From CAYVOX01 sp964453035 (GTDB taxonomy: Bacteria; Chloroflexota; Anaerolineae; Anaerolineales; Anaerolineaceae), in the NCBI GenBank assembly GCA_964453035.1, contig CAYVOX010000011.1:1-42968 (forward strand): a DNA stretch of 42,968 bases. Direction: 5' to 3'. The translations under genes and the position numbers were made by a program. Under the pieces are notes generated by a model. It saw nothing but the letters and a program-made list of their open reading frames with translations. It was not told the origin of the DNA and ran no database searches. Numbering within the stretch: the stretch's first letter is position 1; every line of letters starts with the position of its first letter. Positions 17,001 to 25,344 of this stretch are shown here, one piece after another.

Positions 17001-20000
17001 ACCCGGGGTCGAACAGCTTGATGGAAGCTTCGTAATCGCCAACCGGCATATCGGCGGGCACATTCACGCGTGCGGTGAGGGTAGCCGTGCCCTCCGCAGG
17101 GATGGTGATGGTGTTGATGGGAGCCACCGCTGCGCCGTCGAGCACTTCTAGCCACGGTAGCGAACTGTACTGGTAGAACTCAACTTCAAAGGTGTAGGTG
17201 ATGGGGAAAGACGGAGCCACGCCAGCGCCTACGTAAAGCCCGATGAAGATACCGTCGGTCGAGCGCTCCAGAGGCTTCTGGATCATCACTTCCTGATGAT
17301 TGCCGGTCATGTAGCTGTAGGCATAGCGCACATATTCGTACTGATCCACTTCCGCGGTGCTCCAGTCGAGGTCGTAGATCCCATCCACGGTCACCGGCAT
17401 ATACACCGAGGCGTAATCCACCGAGCCATCCGGCACGCCACTGATCTTGCCGTCATGCCACACCAGGCCGTCGGCGTTGGCATCTTCCCAGTTGTACAGG
17501 ATCATGCGCGTGCGGAAGTCGTAGGCGTAGTTGTTGTTGGTATCAAACTTCTCATACGGCTGAGCCAGGCGCACAATCATCAGGTCGGTGCCAGCGGGAA
17601 TGCCATCCGCGCCCAGGTTGGATTGCCACCAGCTGGCATCCTCAGCCTGCGGCGATTTGGCATACAGCGGCAAGATGAACTGTGGAACGCGCAATGTGTT
17701 GGTGGATGTGGTGCGATTAGCGTAAATGGTGGAGGTTAGATCCCAGGTGAAGGTCTTGCTGCCAATCTTCTGAGGCGTTCCGGTGGTGATACTGGCCGTA
17801 ATCGGCATCGCGCTGGGGTTGGTGAGCGTAATCGGCTGGGTGTAACTCTGCCCCGGCTTAACCACATGGGCAAAGCCGTCATAATCCTCGCCGCGGAAGT
17901 CACCGGGTACCCAGGCAGAGACGTCCGGGTAGAAGCCGTACTGTCCCAGGCCCACCAGCGAGGCGCGGTCAGCGTTGACCGAACCGGCGCCCTGCGAGAA
18001 GACGTTGTAATTCACATCCGTGGCAGTGGACATGAGGATGGCTTTGGCTTCTGCCGCCGTTGGCCAGCGCGTGTTGCCCTGCCAGAAGGCATCATAGAGC
18101 AGCGCCAGTACGCCCGCCGCAGTCGGCGCTGAGCGGCTGGTGCCGCCCCATGAATCCCAGGCGTAATTTCCGTCCAGACCCCAGATGGAGCCGCCGTTGA
18201 GCTTCACAGCCCCGGCAGCAAACGCGCCGGTTGCCAGCACGTCCACGCCGGTCCCCTCGCGCGCGCTGGGGCCGCGGTTGGAGAAGGGAATGATATCGTT
18301 GTAGGTCATCTGGTCGGTGTACAACATGTTATCCCAACCAGTGGAGCCAAACAGCGTCGAAGCGCCCACGTAGATGCCCTGCCCGGGCGCGGAAGGTGCC
18401 GTGGTGCCGTAACCGGGGCCGCCGTTGCCGGTGGACTTGGTGAACTGCAGCGAGGGCGCCAGGTAGCGCTGCATCTGGGTCATGAACTGCCCGCCGATGT
18501 CCCAGCCGTCATTGAAGGCGCCAGAATCACCGTAGGAGTTGGAGGTAATCTGGATGGCGTCCGTATCGGTGCACGCGCCGCCGAACAGGATATCTTCACC
18601 GGCCTGGGTGCAGCCGTCATGGCCAACGGCTGAATACAGATGCGCATCCAGCTGGCTGGAATCAAAATTCCAGTAGATATCGCCAACGTTGACCACTTTT
18701 GCGCCGGGCGCCATACCCAGCACAGCCGCCGGGGGCGTGACAGCCGTGTCGGTGTCGCGGTCTTTGAACCAGTCCGGCACAAGACCGTTGGTGACGCCCT
18801 GCCCAACGATGTTGGAGGCGCACTGCGTGCCGTGGCTGTAAGCGTCAAACAGGTTGCCGCCGGAGAAAGCAACCAGGTCACCCGCGCCGGGAACCAGCAG
18901 CGGGTTGCCAGCCATATCGGTGTATAACCAGTTGGAAACCGGGATGGGATTGACCCCATCCGCCACAAAGTAAACCATGCTGCCGGAGATATCCGCCAAT
19001 CCGTCACCGGTGACGTCCAGCCAGGCAATCATGTTGTTCTTGGTAGCGCCCATCTCAGCCAGGTTGGCTTTGGTCAGTGGCTGGTCGTCGCGGAAGTCGT
19101 AGTTGTCGTTGAGGTCAACATACACCGTGTCGTACTGCCCGGCCACATTGGGGTCAGTCACCAGGATGGCAGGCCGCTCGCCCCACACATAATCGCGCAG
19201 GGTGATATCCGGATGCGTGCCCACGTGCACCTCGCCGGATTTAGTCATGGAACCATCGAAGAAGTAGGTGTGGGTATAGCCAGGGGTGAGAAAATCATAC
19301 AGTGGGGTGAATTCAAACATGCGGCAACCCTCGCCGCACAACTGCCACACTGGAACGGTGCTGGTATCAGCATAGTAGTTGCCGGAATACCCGCCGCTGA
19401 TGTAAGGCGTGCCAAATTGCGTTTCGTAGTAATAGAGCAACATCGAGAACGGCGAAAAGGCCATTGGCCAGCCCGCGTACGGGCCGCTTTCGATAATCTT
19501 CTGCGTGCCCATCAGATCGGGGTGGGCGTAGTCAATGCCGTCATCGTTCACCGCAACGGTCACGCCCAGCCCTGTCACGCCGCGATCCCAGGCTGCTTCG
19601 GCCTTGTGCGGACCCATAACGGAAGTTTCGTACCAGTCTTTGGGCTCAATTGCCTGGGCGGGGGTAATGCTCACTTTGGAGCGCAGCGTCTCCGCGTTGG
19701 CGCGCAAAGCGGCGCGGTCTTCCTCGGTGACGACTTTCTTAGCGGGTTGTTCGTCATCCACAGGCATATCGTCGGGTTCGCCATTTTTTGCCATCACCAC
19801 CGGCAGCACAAAAACCACTTCGCTGCGGGCGGCCAGCTTGGCCAGCCTGGAGGGCATGATTTGCCCGTCCAGGATGCCCTGTTTGCTGGTCTTCAGCCCC
19901 ATGAAGGGCCGCAAGCTCACTTTGCCCTCCACAAACAGGCTCTTGACGGCATCCATTCCGGGGGTGATGTCAATCACCGCCTGGATGAACACCGGTTCTT

Positions 20001-20259
20001 CCGGCGTGACCGGCGCATTGCCAACTGAAAGCCGGCTGGCGGAAGCTGCCTCCACTACCTTGCGCAGGTCGGGGTGCAGCCTGGCCAGGCCACCGTTGGC
20101 AGGCTGCTCAGGGTGCGGCGCCTGCTTGGGATCGGGCGTTTGCGCCTGGGGCGCAGCCTGGACGGAGCGCGCACCCATCCAGGGGGATGCCATGCCAATC
20201 AACATCATTAAAATGACAATAACTGAGAATAATCTGGTGGAAACTCTGTTTACAGCCAT
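14023..20259 (-). CDS. Giant secreted subtilisin-like (S8) protease
   Basis: A 2078-residue exported serine protease. Signal peptide about 1-36 (hydrophobic LFSVIVILMMLIG, cleavage near VQA-AP); propeptide-like region to about 200. The S8 domain has D239 (VAVNDDGIDYAHPDL), H476 (AYSHGTQCA), N612 (STGNGGPG) and S708 (GGTSRSAP). Asp and His are about 237 residues apart, far more than in subtilisin. The insert contains Asp-rich, possibly calcium-binding, stretches (VDLNDNYDFRDD; WLDVTGDGLADISG). Then come beta-sandwich regions, a choice-of-anchor J/MAM-like domain (EAFEAGVPPAGWTVVD), a PPC-like domain (about 1500), two DUF11-type repeats with DPIPAGTSY, and a second anchor-J-like module (ESFEAGSLLPEGWTRI). 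It ends VYTYFPVITK. GGAGG precedes the ATG. A long leader lies upstream. Confidence 0.93.
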   Translation of the reverse strand: MAVNRVSTRLFSVIVILMMLIGMASPWMGARSVQAAPQAQTPDPKQAPHPEQPANGGLARLHPDLRKVVEAASASRLSVGNAPVTPEEPVFIQAVIDITPGMDAVKSLFVEGKVSLRPFMGLKTSKQGILDGQIMPSRLAKLAARSEVVFVLPVVMAKNGEPDDMPVDDEQPAKKVVTEEDRAALRANAETLRSKVSITPAQAIEPKDWYETSVMGPHKAEAAWDRGVTGLGVTVAVNDDGIDYAHPDLMGTQKIIESGPYAGWPMAFSPFSMLLYYYETQFGTPYISGGYSGNYYADTSTVPVWQLCGEGCRMFEFTPLYDFLTPGYTHTYFFDGSMTKSGEVHVGTHPDITLRDYVWGERPAILVTDPNVAGQYDTVYVDLNDNYDFRDDQPLTKANLAEMGATKNNMIAWLDVTGDGLADISGSMVYFVADGVNPIPVSNWLYTDMAGNPLLVPGAGDLVAFSGGNLFDAYSHGTQCASNIVGQGVTNGLVPDWFKDRDTDTAVTPPAAVLGMAPGAKVVNVGDIYWNFDSSQLDAHLYSAVGHDGCTQAGEDILFGGACTDTDAIQITSNSYGDSGAFNDGWDIGGQFMTQMQRYLAPSLQFTKSTGNGGPGYGTTAPSAPGQGIYVGASTLFGSTGWDNMLYTDQMTYNDIIPFSNRGPSAREGTGVDVLATGAFAAGAVKLNGGSIWGLDGNYAWDSWGGTSRSAPTAAGVLALLYDAFWQGNTRWPTAAEAKAILMSTATDVNYNVFSQGAGSVNADRASLVGLGQYGFYPDVSAWVPGDFRGEDYDGFAHVVKPGQSYTQPITLTNPSAMPITASITTGTPQKIGSKTFTWDLTSTIYANRTTSTNTLRVPQFILPLYAKSPQAEDASWWQSNLGADGIPAGTDLMIVRLAQPYEKFDTNNNYAYDFRTRMILYNWEDANADGLVWHDGKISGVPDGSVDYASVYMPVTVDGIYDLDWSTAEVDQYEYVRYAYSYMTGNHQEVMIQKPLERSTDGIFIGLYVGAGVAPSFPITYTFEVEFYQYSSLPWLEVLDGAAVAPINTITIPAEGTATLTARVNVPADMPVGDYEASIKLFDPGFGLTAPVGANPPAISYPAHTSVIPVTLHVAGEFDGSQNVTLGGADTLAYDEDFVYNNAAVRGYFDWAWREESGDWRFFYVDHTNPVTVLFSEAFEAGVPPAGWTVVDHTGSGYGWKRNTDYGKSNTTGGTGFAADADSDAMGGGMDTSLITPSIDLTGINNPRLTFKSDFQDFAGFGQGWVKVSTDDGMTWTEVLYLTNDTPATTFTVDLSAFADETIRIAWRFDDEDEWGWYWMIDDVVVGGSSTFTAADHIIVKDTWEDVAPYKTDIDTIVLGPTPSPVDPWGGWMLPDAGYFGPYGLDIVGSSPDVRSGRSVWNFNTSSGANEDWVMVKPSYEDGLYEYLQHNVLFHGNQDSVMFTKTVGTVRSAPEVLNVTAYVDNGSAGTVTLSSTLPFEGLVADAYGLGGPQSFSDVALGFNGTTSFDWTKSFTVTHGAKIEITTSSSTISDIDLALYYCGPSGTSCSQQASSAGATSDETVMVLKPADGIWVMAVDNYSGPAGTFNYEEKIVQGTNLAVAGTTSELIPAGTEKSITVSFNKEGMEVGKTYEGLLLLGNSKAPALIEVPIFVTRARSSAAIEKSVDFDMTFPGENLMYTVNLYNLSDPTATFSFEDPIPAGTSYVPGSVTGGASYDAVGNKIVYNGAIESAAVESFEAGSLLPEGWTRIQNNTKQTWFTNTTMPHSGVYFADILYDDTLGLQDEWLVSPRINPSVGDTVEFWSFGSLTWCKTTYDNCDLNVWLVVDGVGGGDDVLLGKGDDAWTTTWVYAQSVLSLPAILPAGQLQIGFQYYGADGAEVGLDDVKLPGAAGTKTFTYSVKVDGDLAGGTEITNTASVAAKHDLPTGVQVEAAVTAQAVSTVGFPANFSTSYKEAPVKAEPGDVLEYNIHVINTGDAAATISLSDPIPAGTSYYDHDGSIPNQNFAYDWDSDTMVWEGTVAPHSEWVFTFWVEVDAAQPRGTSIVNTAEVTWPVGGLKVITARTLIPVYTYFPVITK

Positions 20260-20535
20260 TCCAAAACCTCCGTTTGACTCATGGTGTGTGATGCAGGTTG
20301 CAAATTTCTACGGTCGTTGCCCTCTTCATATCAGGCAGGCACCAGCCAAAACAAGTAATTCGCCGCGTTTCGATCCCTGTTGCTTCCTCCTTCTGTCGTT
20401 TATGCACCGGTATGATCCCATCCGGCCCCGTGCATGAGGCCAATGGATTGGTGCAACACAATGAGTTTTGATGAGTGTAAAGGGGATACCTGTAAAAATG
20501 GAACCGATAAGCGCGCAATAAAAAACCGTCTTTGT
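20260..20535 (-). other. Long leader of the subtilase mRNA
   Basis: If transcription starts after the TATAAT at 20536-20541, the subtilase mRNA has an untranslated leader of about 270 nt. It contains an imperfect hairpin, ATGCAC (20402-20407) with GTGCAT (20430-20435), with inner CGG/CCG pairing. I compared it by eye with the c-di-GMP, cobalamin, TPP and SAM riboswitch cores and saw no match. Open frames crossing it have no ribosome site and no protein-like composition. Apart from this leader, its promoter and the 20630-20675 terminator, the interval 20260-20753 shows nothing. Confidence 0.4.
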
Positions 20536-20564
20536 ATTATAGGGTGTCAAAAATCAGACTGCAA
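20536..20564 (-). promoter_or_regulatory. Promoter of the subtilase gene
   Basis: On the minus strand TTGCAG (20559-20564), a 17-bp spacer and a perfect TATAAT (20536-20541). The -35 matches the consensus only in part. It is the best sigma-70-type promoter between the two giant genes. Confidence 0.5.
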
Positions 20565-20629
20565 GCCATTCGGGTTAATAAAATTGATAGGTGCCGCCCC
20601 ATCCGGAGCTGAGCGCAGCGCACCGCAGC

Positions 20630-20675
20630 AAAAACATAACCCGAAGGGCGTATTCAAACCTGCGCCCTTCGGGTT
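20630..20675 (-). terminator. Rho-independent terminator after the 1454-residue protein gene
   Basis: Perfect 13-bp inverted repeat (20638-20650 and 20663-20675; AACCCGAAGGGCG on plus) with a 12-nt loop, followed on the minus strand by ATGTTTTTGC (20630-20637). It lies about 80 bp beyond the stop at 20754, in the right orientation. Confidence 0.8.
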
Positions 20676-20753
20676 TATTGGGATGTTTCTATGCTTTTCC
20701 GCACAAAACGCGGCATCAACACGCTATCAAAACCTGCCGCCTGGAACAGCCCA

Positions 20754-23700
20754 CTAATGGGCAATCATCGGCAGGTAGTGGATATTATCCAATCCGCACA
20801 TCGCCGTCAAATTCACGCTGGCGGTTTTACTGCTGTCACCATTGGAAGTGGCCGTGATGGTCACCGTCTGGCTGCCCTCCGTGATGCCCGAGGGGATGGT
20901 AATGGTCACATCGAAAGACGGGCTGGTGGCAAAAGCTGCCAGGGGGCCGATGCTGGCTGGCACCCCTTCAATCGTCCAGGTGTGGTCGCCCACGTTGAGG
21001 GTGAAGGTATCGCTCACGTTGCCGGTATTGGTCAGCGTGAGGGTGTAGGTCAGGGTTTGACCCGGCAATCCTGAAAGCGTGGCAGCCGGCGGCGTGAACG
21101 CCGCGCTGTGCGTGGTGTTGACTGTCAGTGTGATGGGCAGCGGCGAAGTGGGATAGGGTGTATCCTCGCCGACCTGCACGTGGGCGTAATATGTACCTGC
21201 CAACATCCCGGCGGTGTTGAAGGCCACCGCCACTTCCTGCGTTCCCGCCGCTGCAACGCTCCCAGCCAGCGGTGAAAGGCTCAGCCAGGTCACATCCGCG
21301 AAGGCGTAGATATCGCTCTCGCCGGAGACAACCTTAAAAACGCGGCTGCCCAGTTGATCCACTGCCCACAGGTGCCCATCGGCTGAAAACTCAAGCCCGG
21401 CGTGGCCAAAATCAACCAGCCCGTCAATGTCAAACCCGCCCAGGACGGCATAACCGTTGCGCGCATCCAGCACATACACATCCTTGCCCACCGCCGCGCT
21501 GCTCAGCACAAACAGGTGCCCGGTCATGGGGTTGACCGCCATGCCCGCAAGGTTGAGGCCGGTGCGCTGCGAATCAAGCAGGTGGCCCTGCATATCAAAA
21601 TGGTAGATGATGCCGTCCACCCAGCTGCCGCCGTAGAAGGTGCGGTTGAGCGCATCAAACGCCAGCCCGCGCAGGCTGTGCGGCACCTCGCTGCAGATTT
21701 TAACGCCCGTGAACGCCTCAGCCGCCGGGTCCATCTCAAAAATGCAGCCTTCGCCGCCCACATCCACCTGCCACAGGTGCCCGCTGACCAGGTCAAAAGC
21801 CATATCCGCAGCAAACATGGCAGACCACTCCGCGGTGGAAACGGCTGCGCCTGTCGCAGCACCGGACAGGTCATAGCGGTGGTCAAGGTCATCGCCCCCG
21901 CCGAGCGCGGCGCTGCTCACCCACACTTCGCCGCCGCGGGTGAGGCCGATACCCCACGGAGTGTTCAGCCCCGGCTGCCAGGAATTAACCACCTCCCCAC
22001 CGGGCCAGTCGGCTGTTTCGGGGGGGGTGTAATCCCGCACGCTCAAAGCGGTGAGCGCATCCAGTTGCTTGGGACTGACCCGCCGCGTGGCATCCGCAAA
22101 GGGCCCGGTCACCACCGGCGCCAGCGGTAAACCCAGCGCCTCGCTGAGCGTGAAGGCTGCCGCCACCCCGCCCGTGTTTTTCAGGTTGACCACCTGCGTT
22201 GCACTGAGCGAGGCATCCATCGTTTGGCTGAGGCTGCCCGGCGAGAAAACCAGCATCCCCGCCGGCAGGCTGAAGTTTTGCTGCACAACGCCGTTGGCTG
22301 GCACCGCCACCGAACTGGTGACGGATTGATACCCGCCTACCATGCCCGCGGTGACGTTTTGCGTGCCCGTGGATGCAAATACCAGGTAGAATCCATCACC
22401 CAGGGCGCCGTCCAGCGGCGTGGCGGCGCTGAGCGCGCTATCCACGCTGGTGGTGAGGCTGGCGCCGTTCAGCGCAGCGCTGGTGTTGGCATCCGTTACA
22501 GTCCCGCCCACCAGCCCGCCCGCCAGCGGCGAGCAAACCGGGCTGCCTACCACCACTTCGTCCACTTCCCAGTAGTAGTCCCATTCGGAGTTGTAATAAT
22601 GGAACCGCACCTTCACGTTGGGCTGGTTGGCTGCCTGCGAGGAGATATCCAGATTGAAAGTAATTCCCGGATCGACAGATAAAACCTTGTGCCACACGTT
22701 GCTCCAGGTTATACCGCCGTCCGCGCTCACATCCACATCCGCAATGTCGGTGGCGCCGTGTTTGTAATACGTCTTAAAGCTCAAATTGACCGATGCCGTA
22801 CCGGTGAAATTCAGAGCAGGTGAAACCAGGCTGGTATTCTGCGAATTGCCGCTGCCGTAGTAATCGCTGTCAACAATGGCAAAATTGCCGCTGCCGCCCG
22901 TCAGGTTGGTGCGCAATCCGGGGTCGTCAAACCGCCAGACCTGCCCTAGTGGCGGTTCTATGTCATCTACCACCGTCCAGCCAGGCGGCGTGTCGGTGGT
23001 ATCAAAATTCTGCCGCACACCACCTGTGATGGCGTAGCCCGGCGCCGTGCAGGCCGCCAGATCCACCGCCAGGCCGAAGTTCTCGGTGCTGCCCCCCACC
23101 GGCGGCGTGACCAGCCGCTCCAGGGTGGAATAACCGCCTGTCACCGCATTCACCGTGAAGGGATAAGTGGCGCCGGTGTAGAGTTGCACAGCGTACTGCC
23201 CCGTGAAGGGGTTGGTGAATACCGCGCCGCCCGGGTAACCTGCGATATCAATCTTCGCATAAAGCGGCATGCCCACATGCCCGGAATTATCCATCACCAC
23301 GCCCTGCACCGTCACCAGCGTGGCCGCAGCCAGAACAAAATCTTGCGTGGTGGTATGCCCGCCCGTGATTGTGATGTTATTCACCGTTTGCGGCAGGTAG
23401 CCGTAGGCGCTGGTGGTGACGCTGTAGGTGCCAATCGCCACATCAATCGTATAAACACCACTCTCATTGGTGAAAGCATCCAGCCCGTTGACGGTGACTT
23501 TGGCCCCGGCAATCGGCGTGTTGCTGCCGCTGGCCTCAACCATCCCCGTCAGCGTTCCCAGGGAGGCATTGACGCAATTTTCATATCTGAAGGCGCCAAT
23601 CCAGGTGCGCCAGCTGGCTGCGCTGGTGGTCTGCAGGTATTCGTTGGTGTACCAGAAAGTGCAGCCGTCATGCGGGTCCACGCTCATCATGCTGTAATCG

Positions 23701-25118
23701 CCCCAGCGGTTGTTGGGCGCAGGGTTGGTTTGCGATCCGGTGCCGGTCTTAAGGCGCACTTCCGCCTGGGGCAATGTGTTGACCGGGTCAGTCGCCAGCC
23801 GCCCCGTGTAGGAGATCGAAGGATAGGTGCTTGAATCCGAAACGGAATAACCAAGCGCAATATTGCCNNNNNNNNNNNNNNNNNNNNNNNNNNNNNNNNN
23901 NNNNNNNNNNNNNNNNNNNNNNNNNNNNNNNNNNNNNNNNNNNNNNNNNNNNNNNNNNNNNNNNNNNGGGATATCCACCAGCAGCGGGTTGACGTTCTGG
24001 GTGAGCAGCGTCTGGTTGGGTTGCCCGTTGATGCCAAAGGTGCTGTTATTGGTATTGGCCCAGTCCACGTGGAATTCCCACAGGCGCAGCGCATCCAGTG
24101 GTTCAATCCAGGTGCTGTCATCCCATTCGGCAAAAACGTTGGGGGCACCCGCCGGAGGGGCCAGGTCGCCGTCGGCATCCGAGGGCAGCATGCCGCCAAA
24201 GTACTGATTAACGCTAAAGAGGTCAAACAGAATGAAGCGCGCCCCCAGGCCGTTCAACATCATATCACGCTCAAAAGCCACTGCGCCAGCGCCACCCCAG
24301 GTGCAGTTGGTGGGAGAAGGGCATGTAAACTGGTTGATGGACATGTAGTACGCGTCCGGCCACACCGCCATCTTGGGGTAATCGTTCATTTTGGTGCCGC
24401 TAATCTCAAAGGCGTAACGGTACCATTGCCCGGTCGGGTCGGCTGTTTTAGAGATGGCTACGCACTGGTAATAGGGTTTATTCACCGCAAACTGGCTCAC
24501 GTTCCAGCGGTTGGCAAGCTGGTCAAAGATCACAATCGGGTCGCCGTCGTTGGTGGTTTCACAATCGCCGCCAAAGCCGTCCCACAGGGCATTACCCGCC
24601 ACCGGCAGGGTAAATGTCTTAATCGGCGCGGCGGGGTTGGAGACGTCCCAGATGTTGTAAGAAAGGTTAACCCACTGCATGTACCAGGTCTTGCCGGTCA
24701 CCGGGTCGTAGCCGATATCACCGTTGGTATCCGGCGGTAAAACGCTATCCACATTGTTGACCCCCTCAAAGCTCGCCAGCGGTGAAGGCATGTTGGTCGT
24801 CACCGGGGCGTTTGGCAGGGGAACAGCGCTTTGCACGGCAGGGTTTCCTGCCTTGGGCAGCTTCAGCGCCGGGCGACCTGTTGCCTGGTCAGTGCCCGCA
24901 GCAGATGGGCGAGCCGCGGCGCGTTTGGCCATTTCAGCCAGCGGCGCGGAGGTATCATGTCTTTCCGCATAGCCCACCACCGGCTTCAACGGGGCAGGCG
25001 CGGCAGAGCCTGGCATCGGCTGAACCTGCGCCGAAGCCTGTCCTGATTGCAGCAAACCGGTCACCAGGATGAACACCATTAACGCATTAAAGACGATACG
25101 GTTGGCACGGATATTCAT
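20754..25118 (-). CDS. Giant secreted multidomain protein (carboxypeptidase-regulatory-like, anchor J, beta-propeller), interrupted by an N gap
   Basis: About 1454 residues plus whatever the gap hides. Signal peptide about 1-31 (VFNALMVFILVTGLLQSG, cleavage near ASA-Q). An N-terminal domain of several hundred residues (LPPDTNGDIGYDPVTGKTWY ...) is split by the gap. Two carboxypeptidase-regulatory-like beta-sandwiches follow (TLTGMVEASGSNTPIAGAKV; VTVQGVVMDNSGHVGMPL), then a choice-of-anchor J module (RQNFDTTDTPPGWTVVDD ... LVSPALNFTG) and a third regulatory-like sandwich. Next come an NHL/YncE-like propeller (TPWGIGLTRGGEVWVSSAAL; FDMQGHLLDSQRTGLNLAGM) and an NEW3/DUF11-like sandwich. It ends with IHYLPMIAH. 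No catalytic site is seen. A role at the cell surface in binding or adhesion is inference. The ATG follows AGGAGA. Confidence 0.85.
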   Translation of the reverse strand: MNIRANRIVFNALMVFILVTGLLQSGQASAQVQPMPGSAAPAPLKPVVGYAERHDTSAPLAEMAKRAAARPSAAGTDQATGRPALKLPKAGNPAVQSAVPLPNAPVTTNMPSPLASFEGVNNVDSVLPPDTNGDIGYDPVTGKTWYMQWVNLSYNIWDVSNPAAPIKTFTLPVAGNALWDGFGGDCETTNDGDPIVIFDQLANRWNVSQFAVNKPYYQCVAISKTADPTGQWYRYAFEISGTKMNDYPKMAVWPDAYYMSINQFTCPSPTNCTWGGAGAVAFERDMMLNGLGARFILFDLFSVNQYFGGMLPSDADGDLAPPAGAPNVFAEWDDSTWIEPLDALRLWEFHVDWANTNNSTFGINGQPNQTLLTQNVNPLLVDIXXXXXXXXXXXXXXXXXXXXXXXXXXXXXXXXXXGNIALGYSVSDSSTYPSISYTGRLATDPVNTLPQAEVRLKTGTGSQTNPAPNNRWGDYSMMSVDPHDGCTFWYTNEYLQTTSAASWRTWIGAFRYENCVNASLGTLTGMVEASGSNTPIAGAKVTVNGLDAFTNESGVYTIDVAIGTYSVTTSAYGYLPQTVNNITITGGHTTTQDFVLAAATLVTVQGVVMDNSGHVGMPLYAKIDIAGYPGGAVFTNPFTGQYAVQLYTGATYPFTVNAVTGGYSTLERLVTPPVGGSTENFGLAVDLAACTAPGYAITGGVRQNFDTTDTPPGWTVVDDIEPPLGQVWRFDDPGLRTNLTGGSGNFAIVDSDYYGSGNSQNTSLVSPALNFTGTASVNLSFKTYYKHGATDIADVDVSADGGITWSNVWHKVLSVDPGITFNLDISSQAANQPNVKVRFHYYNSEWDYYWEVDEVVVGSPVCSPLAGGLVGGTVTDANTSAALNGASLTTSVDSALSAATPLDGALGDGFYLVFASTGTQNVTAGMVGGYQSVTSSVAVPANGVVQQNFSLPAGMLVFSPGSLSQTMDASLSATQVVNLKNTGGVAAAFTLSEALGLPLAPVVTGPFADATRRVSPKQLDALTALSVRDYTPPETADWPGGEVVNSWQPGLNTPWGIGLTRGGEVWVSSAALGGGDDLDHRYDLSGAATGAAVSTAEWSAMFAADMAFDLVSGHLWQVDVGGEGCIFEMDPAAEAFTGVKICSEVPHSLRGLAFDALNRTFYGGSWVDGIIYHFDMQGHLLDSQRTGLNLAGMAVNPMTGHLFVLSSAAVGKDVYVLDARNGYAVLGGFDIDGLVDFGHAGLEFSADGHLWAVDQLGSRVFKVVSGESDIYAFADVTWLSLSPLAGSVAAAGTQEVAVAFNTAGMLAGTYYAHVQVGEDTPYPTSPLPITLTVNTTHSAAFTPPAATLSGLPGQTLTYTLTLTNTGNVSDTFTLNVGDHTWTIEGVPASIGPLAAFATSPSFDVTITIPSGITEGSQTVTITATSNGDSSKTASVNLTAMCGLDNIHYLPMIAH
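23868..23967. other. Assembly gap (100 N) inside the giant secreted protein gene
   Basis: Exactly 100 Ns, the usual placeholder for a gap of unknown size. The frame is open on both sides (NPLLVDI before, GNIALGYSVSDSSTYPS after). As I recall this domain from Chloroflexota proteins, more residues normally separate these two segments than the 33 implied, so the true gap is probably larger. Confidence 0.9.
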
Positions 25119-25267
25119 ATCTTTCTCCTGAATTATTAAAAGTGGGGCTGCTCAGATAACGTGTTTCCTCCCGGCCATTTGAGAGGGATACGCCGCAAAA
25201 TCCCCCACCCTATCGTAACGCTTTGTTGATTGGTAAAACACAAACGGCGAAAATGGATGCGAGGATG

Positions 25268-25293
25268 GAAAAAGGCTGTGTGAATTCAGCCTT
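25268..25293 (-). other. Hairpin with T run in the divergent intergenic region
   Basis: AAGGCTG (25272-25278) and CAGCCTT (25287-25293) form a 7-bp stem with an 8-nt loop. On the minus strand it is followed by TTTTTCC, like a weak terminator. Nothing on the minus strand to its right needs terminating. It could attenuate the giant-protein transcript or be fortuitous. Confidence 0.3.
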
Positions 25294-25331
25294 GACTTTT
25301 ATTCTATCACGTCTTGACACGATTTGTGCTT

Positions 25332-25337
25332 TATAAT
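25332..25337 (+). promoter_or_regulatory. TATAAT box of leaderless pyrF-pyrE gene
   Basis: Perfect TATAAT ending 7 nt before the ATG at 25345, with no Shine-Dalgarno between. The nearby TTGACA (25314-25319) is only 12 bp upstream, too close for a standard -35. The geometry matches the miaB and C39 genes. Confidence 0.6.
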
Positions 25338-25344
25338 TGGCGGC

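Noticed and set aside
20261..20535. c-di-GMP or other known riboswitch in the subtilase leader
   Set aside because: None of the conserved cores (for example GCAAA...GGGACGC for c-di-GMP-I) could be found by eye on the minus strand.
20326..20550. Upstream open frame of 74 codons in the subtilase leader
   Set aside because: It starts with TTG inside the promoter, has no ribosome site, and its residues (many His, Cys, Arg, Lys) are not protein-like.
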